10,770 nucleotides of DNA from positions 1 through 10,770 of the forward strand of contig CAADUW010000196.1 of assembly GCA_900752285.1 (NCBI GenBank), read 5' to 3'. A program made the position numbers and the translations under genes. The notes beneath the pieces were generated by a model. The model searched no databases. It saw nothing but the letters and a program-made list of their open reading frames with translations, and was not told the DNA's origin. The DNA comes from an uncultured Oscillospiraceae bacterium. Its GTDB lineage: Bacteria; Bacillota; Clostridia; Oscillospirales; Oscillospiraceae. The first letter of the stretch is position 1, and each line of letters begins with the position of its first letter. Shown one piece after another: positions 1 to 6,160 of this stretch.

Positions 1-121
1 CGCCGTTTTGCTCTGCCAGTGACCGCACGATCAGCTCCATGCGGTTTCGTGCCGCTTCGTCAATCTCGGCGCAATACTGTCTTACGTACACCCAGCTATG
101 GGAGGGGGAGTTGTGCAGTCA
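1..121 (-). pseudogene. TnpV-like transposon protein fragment (5' truncated, runs off left edge)
   Basis: Reading leftward from a stop codon at 121-119, the frame is open to the window edge. It ends with a stretch that includes EIDEAARNRMELIV and RSLAEQNG. This resembles the central part of TnpV, a small accessory protein of about 120 aa found in Clostridia conjugative or transposable elements, where an 'xxIDxxxxxRMExL...EGVTExLK' segment lies past the middle. The first residues after the stop do not look like the family, and no ribosome site precedes them. The N-terminal half therefore seems to be missing, which suggests a decayed element remnant; an internal ATG at 40-38 could give a short product. 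The rest of the gene lies outside the window. The family call comes from remembered motif resemblance only, so confidence is moderate to low. Confidence 0.42.
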
Positions 122-260
122 GGTGCAGGTTAAATTGGAGTAACTACGCTGTTCGATGTGTGCGCTCTAATGCCCCTCCAGATTCCGATTTGCAGAATTG
201 CAGGAGTGCTTCCACAGTCTGTCCCGCGGCGGGAAACGTAAAAAATTTTTTACTTTGCTC

Positions 261-289
261 TTTACAAATTCGGAAAAGACTGCTATAAT
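261..289 (+). promoter_or_regulatory. Promoter of tRNA-Arg
   Basis: TTTACA at 261-266 and a perfect TATAAT at 284-289 are 17 bp apart, and TGC just before the -10 gives an extended -10. An A/T-rich tract at 240-252 lies upstream where an UP element would sit. Transcription would begin near 296, about 12 nt before the mature tRNA. Confidence 0.85.
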
Positions 290-307
290 ATTCAGGCTAA
301 CAGAAAT

Positions 308-383
308 GCGCCAGTGGCTCAATGGATAGAGCATCGGATTCCGGTTCCGAGGGTTGGGGGTTCGAGTCCCTTCTGGCGTACCA
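308..383 (+). tRNA. tRNA-Arg (anticodon CCG), CCA encoded
   Basis: This is a 76-nt cloverleaf. The acceptor stem 308-314 pairs with 373-379, with a G-U closing pair. The D stem is 317-320/329-332. The anticodon stem is 334-338/346-350, and loop 339-345 carries anticodon CCG at 341-343, which reads CGG (Arg). The variable loop is 351-355. The T stem is 356-360/368-372 with loop TTCGAGT. Discriminator A380 is followed by an encoded CCA at 381-383. It has its own promoter and terminator and is not in a cluster here. Confidence 0.96.
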
Positions 384-392
384 CGTTAGGAT

Positions 393-430
393 AGCCCGAA
401 CCTGTGTCTGACAGGTTCGGGCTGTTTTTG
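393..430 (+). terminator. Intrinsic terminator of tRNA-Arg
   Basis: A 12-bp perfect stem, 393-404 with 412-423, can gain one more T-A pair. It is followed by GTTTTTG and starts 10 nt after the tRNA CCA end. Confidence 0.92.
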
Positions 431-476
431 TACACTGAGATGCCCCTGACAGCGCTGCGAGACTGTCTGAATAAGA

Positions 477-530
477 AATCCTCGGTGGCCGGACAGTAGA
501 TTCTTGCTGTCCGACCGCCAAGGATTTTTC
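477..530. terminator. Imperfect 20-bp inverted repeat, probable terminator
   Basis: Arm 477-496 pairs with 507-526 around a 10-nt loop, with two C-A mismatches and one G-U pair. On the plus strand TTTTTCTTT follows. On the minus strand a weaker TTTCTTATT follows, so it could end the minus transcript coming from the ABC exporter and DUF4177-like genes. The tRNA already has its own terminator, which favours a role for the minus unit. I see no gene in 431-604. Confidence 0.5.
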
Positions 531-604
531 TTTACAGGTGAGAGAAAAGGCAATACCCGCACGTGGAGGGGACTGATTCCGGGATTGTATGTCTATGAAT
601 ACCG

Positions 605-1051
605 CTATCGCAAGTCAAGGCGCTCAAAGACGAGGGTCGCTTGAATATCGTTGTTGTCAAAAAGACCACAAGATGATGTAGACATGGTATGGAGCCGATA
701 CCCTTTTTCTGCTTGCTTATTGATCACATACTCCAGATCAGCTAAATTCTTGGAGCCGGTACCACGAAATTTCTGTTGTAGCGTAACTTGCAGCACCACA
801 TAGGGAAGATCTTCTCCTGAGGCAACAGAAAGACGGGAGGCGTTCAGCATTTTTGTGAAATCCCTTTCCGGTTTCCGGGGCATTGAATCCTTCTTCTGAT
901 AATAAAGCTCCAGAAGGAAATCAGCGGAATCATCAGCAATCCCGAATCCATCTGCCTCTTGAGTATGAGGCATTTCGTTTTGGAGAATGATCTTGCGCAG
1001 CAGATCGTGCTGAAGTCCAAAACGCCGGGACAGTTCTCCTGTTGTTACCAT
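605..1051 (-). CDS. DUF4177-like small protein, function unknown
   Basis: 148 aa. Residues about 83-146 resemble DUF4177: a strand opening with YVVLQV, a central helix (LADLEYVINKQAEKGYRL) and a final strand ending LVFERLD. That domain is small and uncharacterised. Residues 1-45 are helix-rich and begin with TTGELSRRFGL, which could be a degenerate helix-turn-helix; residues 54-80 look like a linker. There is no signal peptide or membrane segment, so it is probably cytoplasmic. The start is supported by GAGGTGA (plus 1058-1064) 6 nt before ATG. It lies 29 nt behind the ABC exporter gene with no room for a promoter, so it is probably co-transcribed. By eye its codons look less GC-rich than its neighbours', a possible sign of later acquisition. 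Confidence 0.8.
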   Translation of the reverse strand: MVTTGELSRRFGLQHDLLRKIILQNEMPHTQEADGFGIADDSADFLLELYYQKKDSMPRKPERDFTKMLNASRLSVASGEDLPYVVLQVTLQQKFRGTGSKNLADLEYVINKQAEKGYRLHTMSTSSCGLFDNNDIQATLVFERLDLR

Positions 1052-1080
1052 AACGGTTCACCTCATTTTGCAGAATCTCT

Positions 1081-2850
1081 TTATTTCAGATTTTCCAGTG
1101 CCATGGCGTTCTGGGTGTTGTACAGGCTGGCATAGATGCCGCCTTTTTGCAGGAGTTCGTCGTGGGTGCCGCATTCGGTGATCACGCCGTCGGCAATGGA
1201 GACGATGCGGGTGGCGGAGCGGATGGTGCTGAGCCGATGGGCGATGATCAGGGTCGTCCGGCCCCGGGCAAGGTTATCGAAGGCTCGCTGGATCTTTGCT
1301 TCCGTTACGGAGTCCAGAGCGGAGGTTGCCTCGTCCAGAATCAGGATGGGAGGATTTTTCAGGAAAATCCGGGCAATGGCGACCCGCTGCTTCTGACCGC
1401 CGGAGAGCAGAGTTCCCCGCTCGCCTACGTAGGTCCGGAAGCCATTCGGCATGGCAAGAATGTCGTCGTAGATTTCGGCGCGCTTTGCCGCTTCCATGAC
1501 CTCCGCTTCGGTGGCATCGGGCTTGCCGTAACGGATATTTTCAAAAATGGTGTCGGCAAAGAGGAAAACCTCCTGCTGAACAATGCCGATGCTGGCGTGA
1601 ATGCTCTTCTGGGTCACATCCCGGATGTCCTGCCCGTCAATGCGGATGTCACCGCTGGTGACGTCATAGAACCGGGGGATCAGCTGGCACAGGGTGCTTT
1701 TGCCGCCGCCGGAGGGGCCGACAATGGCGATGGTCTCTCCGGGCAACACATCCAGACTTACGTTGTGCAGGACCGCCAGATCGCCGTCATAGGCAAAGGA
1801 AACATCCTCCACCTGAATGTGCCCCTGTACGTTTGTCAGGCCGGCGGCCCCGGGCTTATCCTGTACCGTGGGCTGGGTGCGCATGATCTCCACGAATCGG
1901 TTCAGCCCCGCGAAGCCGTTGGCAAACAGTTCGGAGAAATTGGCGAGCTTACGCATGGGGTTCACAAAGGTTGCAATGTACAGACTGAAGGTCACAAGAT
2001 CCCGGTAGTCCATCGTTCCCTTCATGATAAGCCAGCCGCCCAGCGCGATGACCACTACGTTCAGCATGGTCAGAAGAAATTCCATGGAGGTATTGAAAAG
2101 GCCCATGGCCTTGTGGAAGCCCCGCTTGGAGACCTTGTACTGGTCGTTGGCGGCCCGGAACCGCTGGGCTTCCACTTCTTCATTTCCGAAAGCCTTGGCA
2201 GTGCGGATACCGGAGAGACTGGACTCAATTTCCGTATTGATATGTCCGGTTTTTTTCTTTACGATGGCGGAAGCCCGGCTCATGCCGCTGCGCATGGTCA
2301 TGACTACCACAAGGAATACGGGGATCATGATGCCTACGACCAGCGCCAGTTCCCAGCGGATCTTTGCCATAACGATCAAGGCGCCGAGAATGGTAAAGGC
2401 GGAGGTCACCACATCCTCCGGGCCGTGGTGAGCAAGCTCCGTCAGCTCAAACAGATCCGAGGTCAGGCGGCTCATCAGTTGCCCGGTGCGGTTGCTGTCG
2501 TAGAAGTCAAAGCTCATTTCCTGCATGTGGGTGAACAGATCCTCCCGGATGTCCGCTTCCACCCGGATGCCGAAGGTGTGCCCAAAGTAGCAGACTACAA
2601 AGTTCAGTCCGGCACGGATGATATAAAAGAGAACAACGACTGCCATCATTTGGAAAAAGACCTGAAATTTTCCGTTCGGAAGCAGGTCATACAGGGCCTT
2701 TCGGGTAACAAGCGGAAACGCCAGGTCAATGAGGGCAATGAAAATAGCACTGGAAATATCCAGCGCAAACAGCCGCTTGTGGTTGGCAAAATAGCTCAGA
2801 AAGATTCTCAGTGGCGACCAGTTCTGAAAATCCCGTTTTTTCGCATTCAT
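1081..2850 (-). CDS. ABC exporter half-transporter (fused TMD-NBD, MsbA/LmrA type)
   Basis: 589 aa, normal length for a half-exporter that works as a dimer in the cytoplasmic membrane and pumps a substrate out using ATP. Residues about 20-315 form the six-helix ABC type 1 membrane domain; hydrophobic runs include 27-47, 66-88, 150-161, 168-186 and 256-276. The nucleotide-binding domain starts near 345. It has Walker A GPSGGGKST (378-386), a Q-loop around Q425-Q426, signature LSGGQ (482-486), Walker B ILILDE (502-507) with the catalytic Glu, D-loop SALD and H-loop His538. All key residues are present, so it should be active. GGAGG (2860-2864) sits 9 nt before ATG. The substrate (lipid, drug or peptide) cannot be told. 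No partner half-transporter is nearby, so a homodimer is likely. Confidence 0.95.
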   Translation of the reverse strand: MNAKKRDFQNWSPLRIFLSYFANHKRLFALDISSAIFIALIDLAFPLVTRKALYDLLPNGKFQVFFQMMAVVVLFYIIRAGLNFVVCYFGHTFGIRVEADIREDLFTHMQEMSFDFYDSNRTGQLMSRLTSDLFELTELAHHGPEDVVTSAFTILGALIVMAKIRWELALVVGIMIPVFLVVVMTMRSGMSRASAIVKKKTGHINTEIESSLSGIRTAKAFGNEEVEAQRFRAANDQYKVSKRGFHKAMGLFNTSMEFLLTMLNVVVIALGGWLIMKGTMDYRDLVTFSLYIATFVNPMRKLANFSELFANGFAGLNRFVEIMRTQPTVQDKPGAAGLTNVQGHIQVEDVSFAYDGDLAVLHNVSLDVLPGETIAIVGPSGGGKSTLCQLIPRFYDVTSGDIRIDGQDIRDVTQKSIHASIGIVQQEVFLFADTIFENIRYGKPDATEAEVMEAAKRAEIYDDILAMPNGFRTYVGERGTLLSGGQKQRVAIARIFLKNPPILILDEATSALDSVTEAKIQRAFDNLARGRTTLIIAHRLSTIRSATRIVSIADGVITECGTHDELLQKGGIYASLYNTQNAMALENLK

Positions 2851-2880
2851 CGGGGGAAGCCTCCATCTGTTTTTTCTCTT

Positions 2881-2909
2881 ATTATATCCGAAAATCCGAA
2901 AACAGGCAA
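2881..2909 (-). promoter_or_regulatory. Promoter of ABC exporter/DUF4177-like unit
   Basis: On the minus strand TTGCCT (plus 2904-2909) and TATAAT (plus 2881-2886) are exactly 17 bp apart. The expected start near 2874 leaves a leader of only about 24 nt containing the GGAGG ribosome site. Confidence 0.75.
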
Positions 2910-2953
2910 TATGAAAAAACGAATGAAACGGGGGAATGGTGGTGCCTTAGAAC

Positions 2954-2988
2954 AAAATTCCCGCATCCGAAAAGAATGCGGGAATTTT
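2954..2988 (-). terminator. Terminator of the zinc-ribbon membrane protein gene
   Basis: A 13-bp perfect stem joins plus 2954-2966 and 2976-2988 around a 9-nt loop. Four T-A pairs lie at its base, and on the minus strand the hairpin ends in TTTTGTT. It follows the minus-strand gene ending at 3039 and precedes the ABC exporter promoter, insulating the two units. Confidence 0.82.
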
Positions 2989-3030
2989 CAGCGTGTAAGA
3001 ACCTCACGGAGTTTGTCGCTTGCAGACCGC
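2988..3030 (-). repeat. Intergenic repeat, copy 1 (between stop codon and terminator)
   Basis: On the plus strand this begins TCAGCGTGT and continues through CCTC, GAGTTTG, CGC and GCAG. The same order of blocks recurs at 10621-10665. It lies after the stop codon of the zinc-ribbon gene and touches the terminator hairpin. Copy 1 has weaker pairing than copy 2: TCGC/GCGA, against a 9-bp stem in copy 2. Confidence 0.55.
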
Positions 3031-3038
3031 GATCCGTT

Positions 3039-3452
3039 TCAGGTCTTTTTGATGAACCGTTCCTTGCACCGGGGACAGGTGATGGCAATTTTGCCTTTTC
3101 CCCGGGGAACACGGACGGTCTGGCGGCATTTGGGACAGGTGTAGTACCGATTCTGCCGATCCTTCAAACGGTCGAAAATCATAAGAAATTGCCGGTTTTC
3201 CTGATACCGCTTGTAGGTATTTTTGGACAGGCACCGGAAAATGGCCCAGAACATCAGTCCGTAGCACAGCAGCCAGAAAATGACCGCGGCTATGGATCCG
3301 CCCAATACGGCAGACAGAATGCTGCATATCAGCGCGGCAAACAGCAGCACGATATTCAGCCGGTCGGTTCCGTATCGGCCGGACATAAAACGCCGGAAAG
3401 AAGCCGCCAGCCTGGCGTTGAACTGCTGGAGCTTGCTCAAAAATGTATGCAT
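3039..3452 (-). CDS. Two-TM membrane protein with C-terminal zinc ribbon, function unknown
   Basis: 137 aa from the chosen ATG (3452-3450). A basic N-terminus is followed by two hydrophobic segments, about 32-50 and 54-73. Then comes a charged linker and a C-terminal CPKC (C106, C109) ... CPRC (C126, C129) zinc ribbon in a basic context (RVPRGKGK). Both ends are probably cytoplasmic, with the ribbon available for nucleic acid or protein contacts. I do not recognise a named family. A TTG eight codons upstream (3476-3474) would extend the frame but has no ribosome site, whereas AGGGTGA lies 5 nt before the ATG. The gene stands alone, with its own promoter and terminator. The promoter contains a perfect palindrome, which suggests a dedicated regulator. 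Confidence 0.82.
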   Translation of the reverse strand: MHTFLSKLQQFNARLAASFRRFMSGRYGTDRLNIVLLFAALICSILSAVLGGSIAAVIFWLLCYGLMFWAIFRCLSKNTYKRYQENRQFLMIFDRLKDRQNRYYTCPKCRQTVRVPRGKGKIAITCPRCKERFIKKT

Positions 3453-3510
3453 ACCCTTCACCCTGTTTGGATTCAAAATAAGAAAACAGTTTTCTGTAAC
3501 TGCTGCCTAT

Positions 3511-3538
3511 ATTATATTGCATTCTGTCCGGAATGCAA
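3511..3538 (-). promoter_or_regulatory. Promoter of zinc-ribbon gene with embedded palindrome
   Basis: On the minus strand TTGCAT (plus 3533-3538) and TATAAT (plus 3511-3516) are 16 bp apart. The perfect inverted repeat TTGCATTC-N6-GAATGCAA occupies plus 3517-3538, covering the -35 and the whole spacer up to the -10. This is the usual place for a repressor operator, or for a MerR-type activator. The expected start is near 3504, giving a leader of about 50 nt. Confidence 0.72.
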
Positions 3539-3605
3539 CCGATTGGGGCGAATATTTACGGATTGTTTAAGATTTGAATTTTTTCGCGGAACGGGAGAAT
3601 ACCAC

Positions 3606-3634
3606 TTGGCGAATCTGGGATAATATGATATAAT
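3606..3634 (+). promoter_or_regulatory. Promoter of GH25 gene
   Basis: TTGGCG (3606-3611) and TATAAT (3629-3634) have a 17-bp spacer ending TGA, which makes an extended -10. Transcription should begin near 3641, about 28 nt before the GH25 start codon. Confidence 0.82.
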
Positions 3635-3668
3635 AACATAAATTATGTCGAAATGCAGGTGATGCACG

Positions 3669-4661
3669 ATGCAGAATCAGGACCCGGGCCTTCTTCCGGA
3701 GGAGGAATGGGAGGACGATGATCTGGAGGAAATTCCCCGCCTCCGAAAGCCAAAGCCCGAGGCGGTTATGGGAATCGTCGCACTGATCACGGCAGCGGTG
3801 CTCCTTGTTCTTGTGGTGGTCTGCATTCCCTATTTCCGCCAGAAGCCGCAGGAAGAGGATCCGGAAGAGATCCTTCACGCCCAGCATCAGGAGGAAGAAA
3901 GCATCCTGAAGGATAATCCGTTGGACACAGAGCCAACCGAGGAGACGGAACCCACCATTCCCCCGGAGAGCAACCCTTACAACCAGCGGGATTTTCAGTA
4001 TGGACTGAATAACTTCCTTCTGTGTACTAAGCAGGACAGCTATCCCGGCATTGACGTTTCCCAGCATCAGGGCGAGGTAGACTGGCAGCAGGTTGCGGAT
4101 TCCGGAGTCCGGTTTGCCATTGTCCGTCTGGGTTACCGGGGCTGGGGCAAAGCCGGAAAAATGGTGGAGGATCGCTATGCCCGTCAGAATCTGACCGGTG
4201 CGAAGGAAGCCGGGATCGCGGTGGGAGCCTATTTCTTTTCTCAGGCGCTGAACCTTGAGGAAGTGGATCAGGAAATTGCCTACATGCTGGACATTCTCGG
4301 AGATACGGAGCTGGATATGCCCGTTATTCTGGACTGGGAGATTCCGGAGACCGGCACCTCGGACCAGCCCAGAACCGCCGGGATGGATGCCCGGACTCTG
4401 ACAGACTGCCTGCTGTATTTTTGCCGGACCATGGAGGCAAAGGGGTATGACCCCATGGTGTACTTCAACTGGAGTCAGTCCAAAAAGCTCATTTATCTGC
4501 ACGAGTTGGAGGACTATCCCTTCTGGCTTGCCCTGTATCAGGACCGGATGACTTACCCCTATCGGGTGGAAATGTGGCAGTACACCTGCACCGGCCGCGT
4601 GCCCGGCATTCAGGGAGATGTGGACATTAACGTATTTATGCCGGACGGCAGAAAGCAATAA
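3669..4661 (+). CDS. Membrane-anchored GH25 muramidase (lysozyme family)
   Basis: 330 aa. An acidic cytoplasmic N-terminus (1-30) is followed by one membrane helix (about 34-54). A Glu/Pro/Thr-rich linker runs to about 105, and the GH25 domain covers about 120-326. GH25 enzymes cut the MurNAc-GlcNAc bond of peptidoglycan. Motifs of the family are seen: PGIDVSQHQGEVDW with D129, FAIVRLGYRGWG, and the acidic pair D222/E224 in LDWEIPE, where the catalytic Glu is expected. There is also a late WQY...GDVDIN segment (303-321). The lack of a cleavable signal suggests a type II anchor with the enzyme facing the wall. AGGTGA (3657-3662) lies 6 nt before ATG. The next gene is another peptidoglycan-sugar hydrolase, which supports a wall-turnover role. 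Confidence 0.93.
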   Translation: MQNQDPGLLPEEEWEDDDLEEIPRLRKPKPEAVMGIVALITAAVLLVLVVVCIPYFRQKPQEEDPEEILHAQHQEEESILKDNPLDTEPTEETEPTIPPESNPYNQRDFQYGLNNFLLCTKQDSYPGIDVSQHQGEVDWQQVADSGVRFAIVRLGYRGWGKAGKMVEDRYARQNLTGAKEAGIAVGAYFFSQALNLEEVDQEIAYMLDILGDTELDMPVILDWEIPETGTSDQPRTAGMDARTLTDCLLYFCRTMEAKGYDPMVYFNWSQSKKLIYLHELEDYPFWLALYQDRMTYPYRVEMWQYTCTGRVPGIQGDVDINVFMPDGRKQ

Positions 4662-4663
4662 TC

Positions 4664-4703
4664 GCAAAAGGCGCCGGAATGAAACGATTCCGGCGCCTTT
4701 TGC
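4664..4703 (+). terminator. 17-bp hairpin between GH25 and NagZ genes (weak terminator or attenuator)
   Basis: Arms 4664-4680 and 4687-4703 match perfectly around the loop GAAACG. The U-tract is only TTTT followed by GC, and it is paired with AAAA at the stem base. Only 20 nt separate the hairpin from the next ATG, too few for a promoter. It therefore probably allows partial read-through and sets the ratio of the two hydrolases, or acts as an RNA-stabilising or processing hairpin. Confidence 0.7.
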
Positions 4704-4723
4704 AGCAGTATGGAGGAAATAAA

Positions 4724-6112
4724 ATGCAGAAATGGAACCGTTTGGCAGCGCTGGTGTTGCTGGGATCCTTTGCGCTGGGGGCTGCGGGGTGCCTTCGGGA
4801 TGTTCCCGTCATTTCAACGGAAAGCACAGCGGAAACGTCTGCGCCAGCGGAAATCACCGAACAACCACAGATACTTCGGGGTACCATCCGGGACGCCGCC
4901 ATGTACACTCTGACGGTGGAGACGGACAACGGAACCACCTATACCTTTTCCACAGATGGGGTGGTGCTGACAGCCGGAAACACGGGTATCCTGCTTGGGA
5001 ATCCGGTCACGGTAGAATATACCGGAGATCTGAGTTCCGGAGAATTTACTGTCCTTTCCATTACAGTGACGGACGGAGAAACCACTCCGGAGACAGAGCC
5101 GGATGCGGCGGCGGGGCGCACTGAGCGGATTCTCGCCGGAATGACGCTGGAGGAGAAGGTTGCGCAAATGATTCTGGCGCGTTGTCCGGAGGAAGGGGCT
5201 GTGGAGACGGTTTCCCGGTACAATCCAGGCGGCTACCTGCTCTTTGCCAGAGATTTTACCGGAAAATCCAAAGCCGAGGTGATCGCTGCCATTGCGGAAT
5301 ATCAGGCGGCAGCCAAAATTCCCATGTTCATCGGGGTGGATGAAGAAGGCGGCACGGTGAGCCGGGTCAGCCGGAATCCGGCCCTCCGCGCAGTCCCTTT
5401 CTGGTCGCCGCAGGCGCTGTACGCTGAGGGCGGCTTTGACCTGATTCGCAGCGATACGGCGGAAAAATGTGACCTGCTGCAAAGTCTCGGGATCAACCTG
5501 AATTTTGCACCTGTGTGTGACGTATCCCGGAATCCGGAGGATTTCATTTACGACCGCAGCTTCGGGCGCAGCGCCGCGGAGACTGCCGAGTATGTGCGTA
5601 CCGTTGTGCAGACCATGACGGAGGCGGGCATGGGCAGCGTGCTGAAGCATTTTCCGGGTTACGGGAATAATACCGATACCCACTCCGGCGTGGCGTATGA
5701 CGGGCGGCCCTACGAAACCTTTGAAAATGAGGATTTCCTTCCCTTTCAGGCGGGAATTGCGGCAGGTGCAGACATGGTTCTGGTTGCTCACAATGTGGTT
5801 GCCTGCATGGACGGAGAAAAACCGGCGTCCCTGTCGGAGACGGTACATAACATCCTCCGGGAAACGCTGGGCTTTGACGGCGTGATCATTACGGATGACC
5901 TGAGTATGGAAGGTGTTCAGGCATTTGCATCGGATACGGACATCGGCGTGCAGGCGGTCCTTGCCGGAAACGATCTGCTGTGCTGTACGGATTTTGAAGT
6001 CCGGATTGCGGAAATTCTGGACGCCGTGGAACGGGGCACTATCTCGGAATCCAGAATTGACGACTCCGTTCTGCGAATTCTGAACCTGAAAATCGCACTT
6101 GGAATTCTTTGA
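4724..6112 (+). CDS. nagZ: Lipoprotein GH3 beta-N-acetylhexosaminidase, NagZ-like
   Basis: 462 aa from ATG 4724, chosen because GGAGG (4712-4716) lies 7 nt upstream and a lipoprotein signal follows at once. An in-frame ATG at 4679 lies in the hairpin loop and has no ribosome site. Signal peptide 1-22 ends in a lipobox with C23 (GAAGC). Residues about 47-116 form a small beta-rich domain, OB- or SH3-like by its Thr/Val/Gly pattern. A linker then leads to the GH3 domain (about 131-462). Substrate motifs are GVDEEGG (204-210), KHFPGYG (308-314) and the Asp-His pair D318/H320 typical of the NagZ subfamily. ITDDLSM (389-395) carries the likely nucleophile D391. Such enzymes release GlcNAc from muropeptides. 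Being a lipoprotein, it acts on the outer face of the membrane, as B. subtilis NagZ does. Confidence 0.92.
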   Translation: MQKWNRLAALVLLGSFALGAAGCLRDVPVISTESTAETSAPAEITEQPQILRGTIRDAAMYTLTVETDNGTTYTFSTDGVVLTAGNTGILLGNPVTVEYTGDLSSGEFTVLSITVTDGETTPETEPDAAAGRTERILAGMTLEEKVAQMILARCPEEGAVETVSRYNPGGYLLFARDFTGKSKAEVIAAIAEYQAAAKIPMFIGVDEEGGTVSRVSRNPALRAVPFWSPQALYAEGGFDLIRSDTAEKCDLLQSLGINLNFAPVCDVSRNPEDFIYDRSFGRSAAETAEYVRTVVQTMTEAGMGSVLKHFPGYGNNTDTHSGVAYDGRPYETFENEDFLPFQAGIAAGADMVLVAHNVVACMDGEKPASLSETVHNILRETLGFDGVIITDDLSMEGVQAFASDTDIGVQAVLAGNDLLCCTDFEVRIAEILDAVERGTISESRIDDSVLRILNLKIALGIL

Positions 6113-6126
6113 AATATAAAAAGCTG

Positions 6127-6158
6127 AAATGGCGCAGGAATCATCTCCTGCGCCATTT
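6127..6158. terminator. Bidirectional terminator between convergent units
   Basis: A 13-bp perfect stem, 6127-6139 with 6146-6158, has the loop ATCATC and A-T pairs at its base. The plus side ends ATTTATTTATG and the minus side ATTTCAGC. It serves the nagZ-like gene (plus) and the lipid kinase that ends the minus operon. Confidence 0.85.
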
Positions 6159-6160
6159 AT

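Noticed and set aside
297..521. Minus-strand 74-codon frame over the tRNA
   Set aside because: Contains the familiar false peptide ARRDSNPQPSEPESDALSIEPLAH produced by translating the antisense of a tRNA.
1147..3144. Plus-strand open frame of 665 codons opposite the ABC exporter
   Set aside because: Antisense of a gene with a full set of ABC motifs; there is no ribosome site and the composition is low in structure, so it is a GC-driven shadow.
3567..4667. Minus-strand open frame of 366 codons opposite the GH25 gene
   Set aside because: Shadow of a gene with GH25 catalytic motifs, promoter and ribosome site; the antisense product has no domain.
4679..4723. Earlier ATG for the NagZ-like gene at 4679
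   Set aside because: It is in the loop of the intergenic hairpin with no ribosome site, and it would put 15 residues before a textbook lipoprotein signal.
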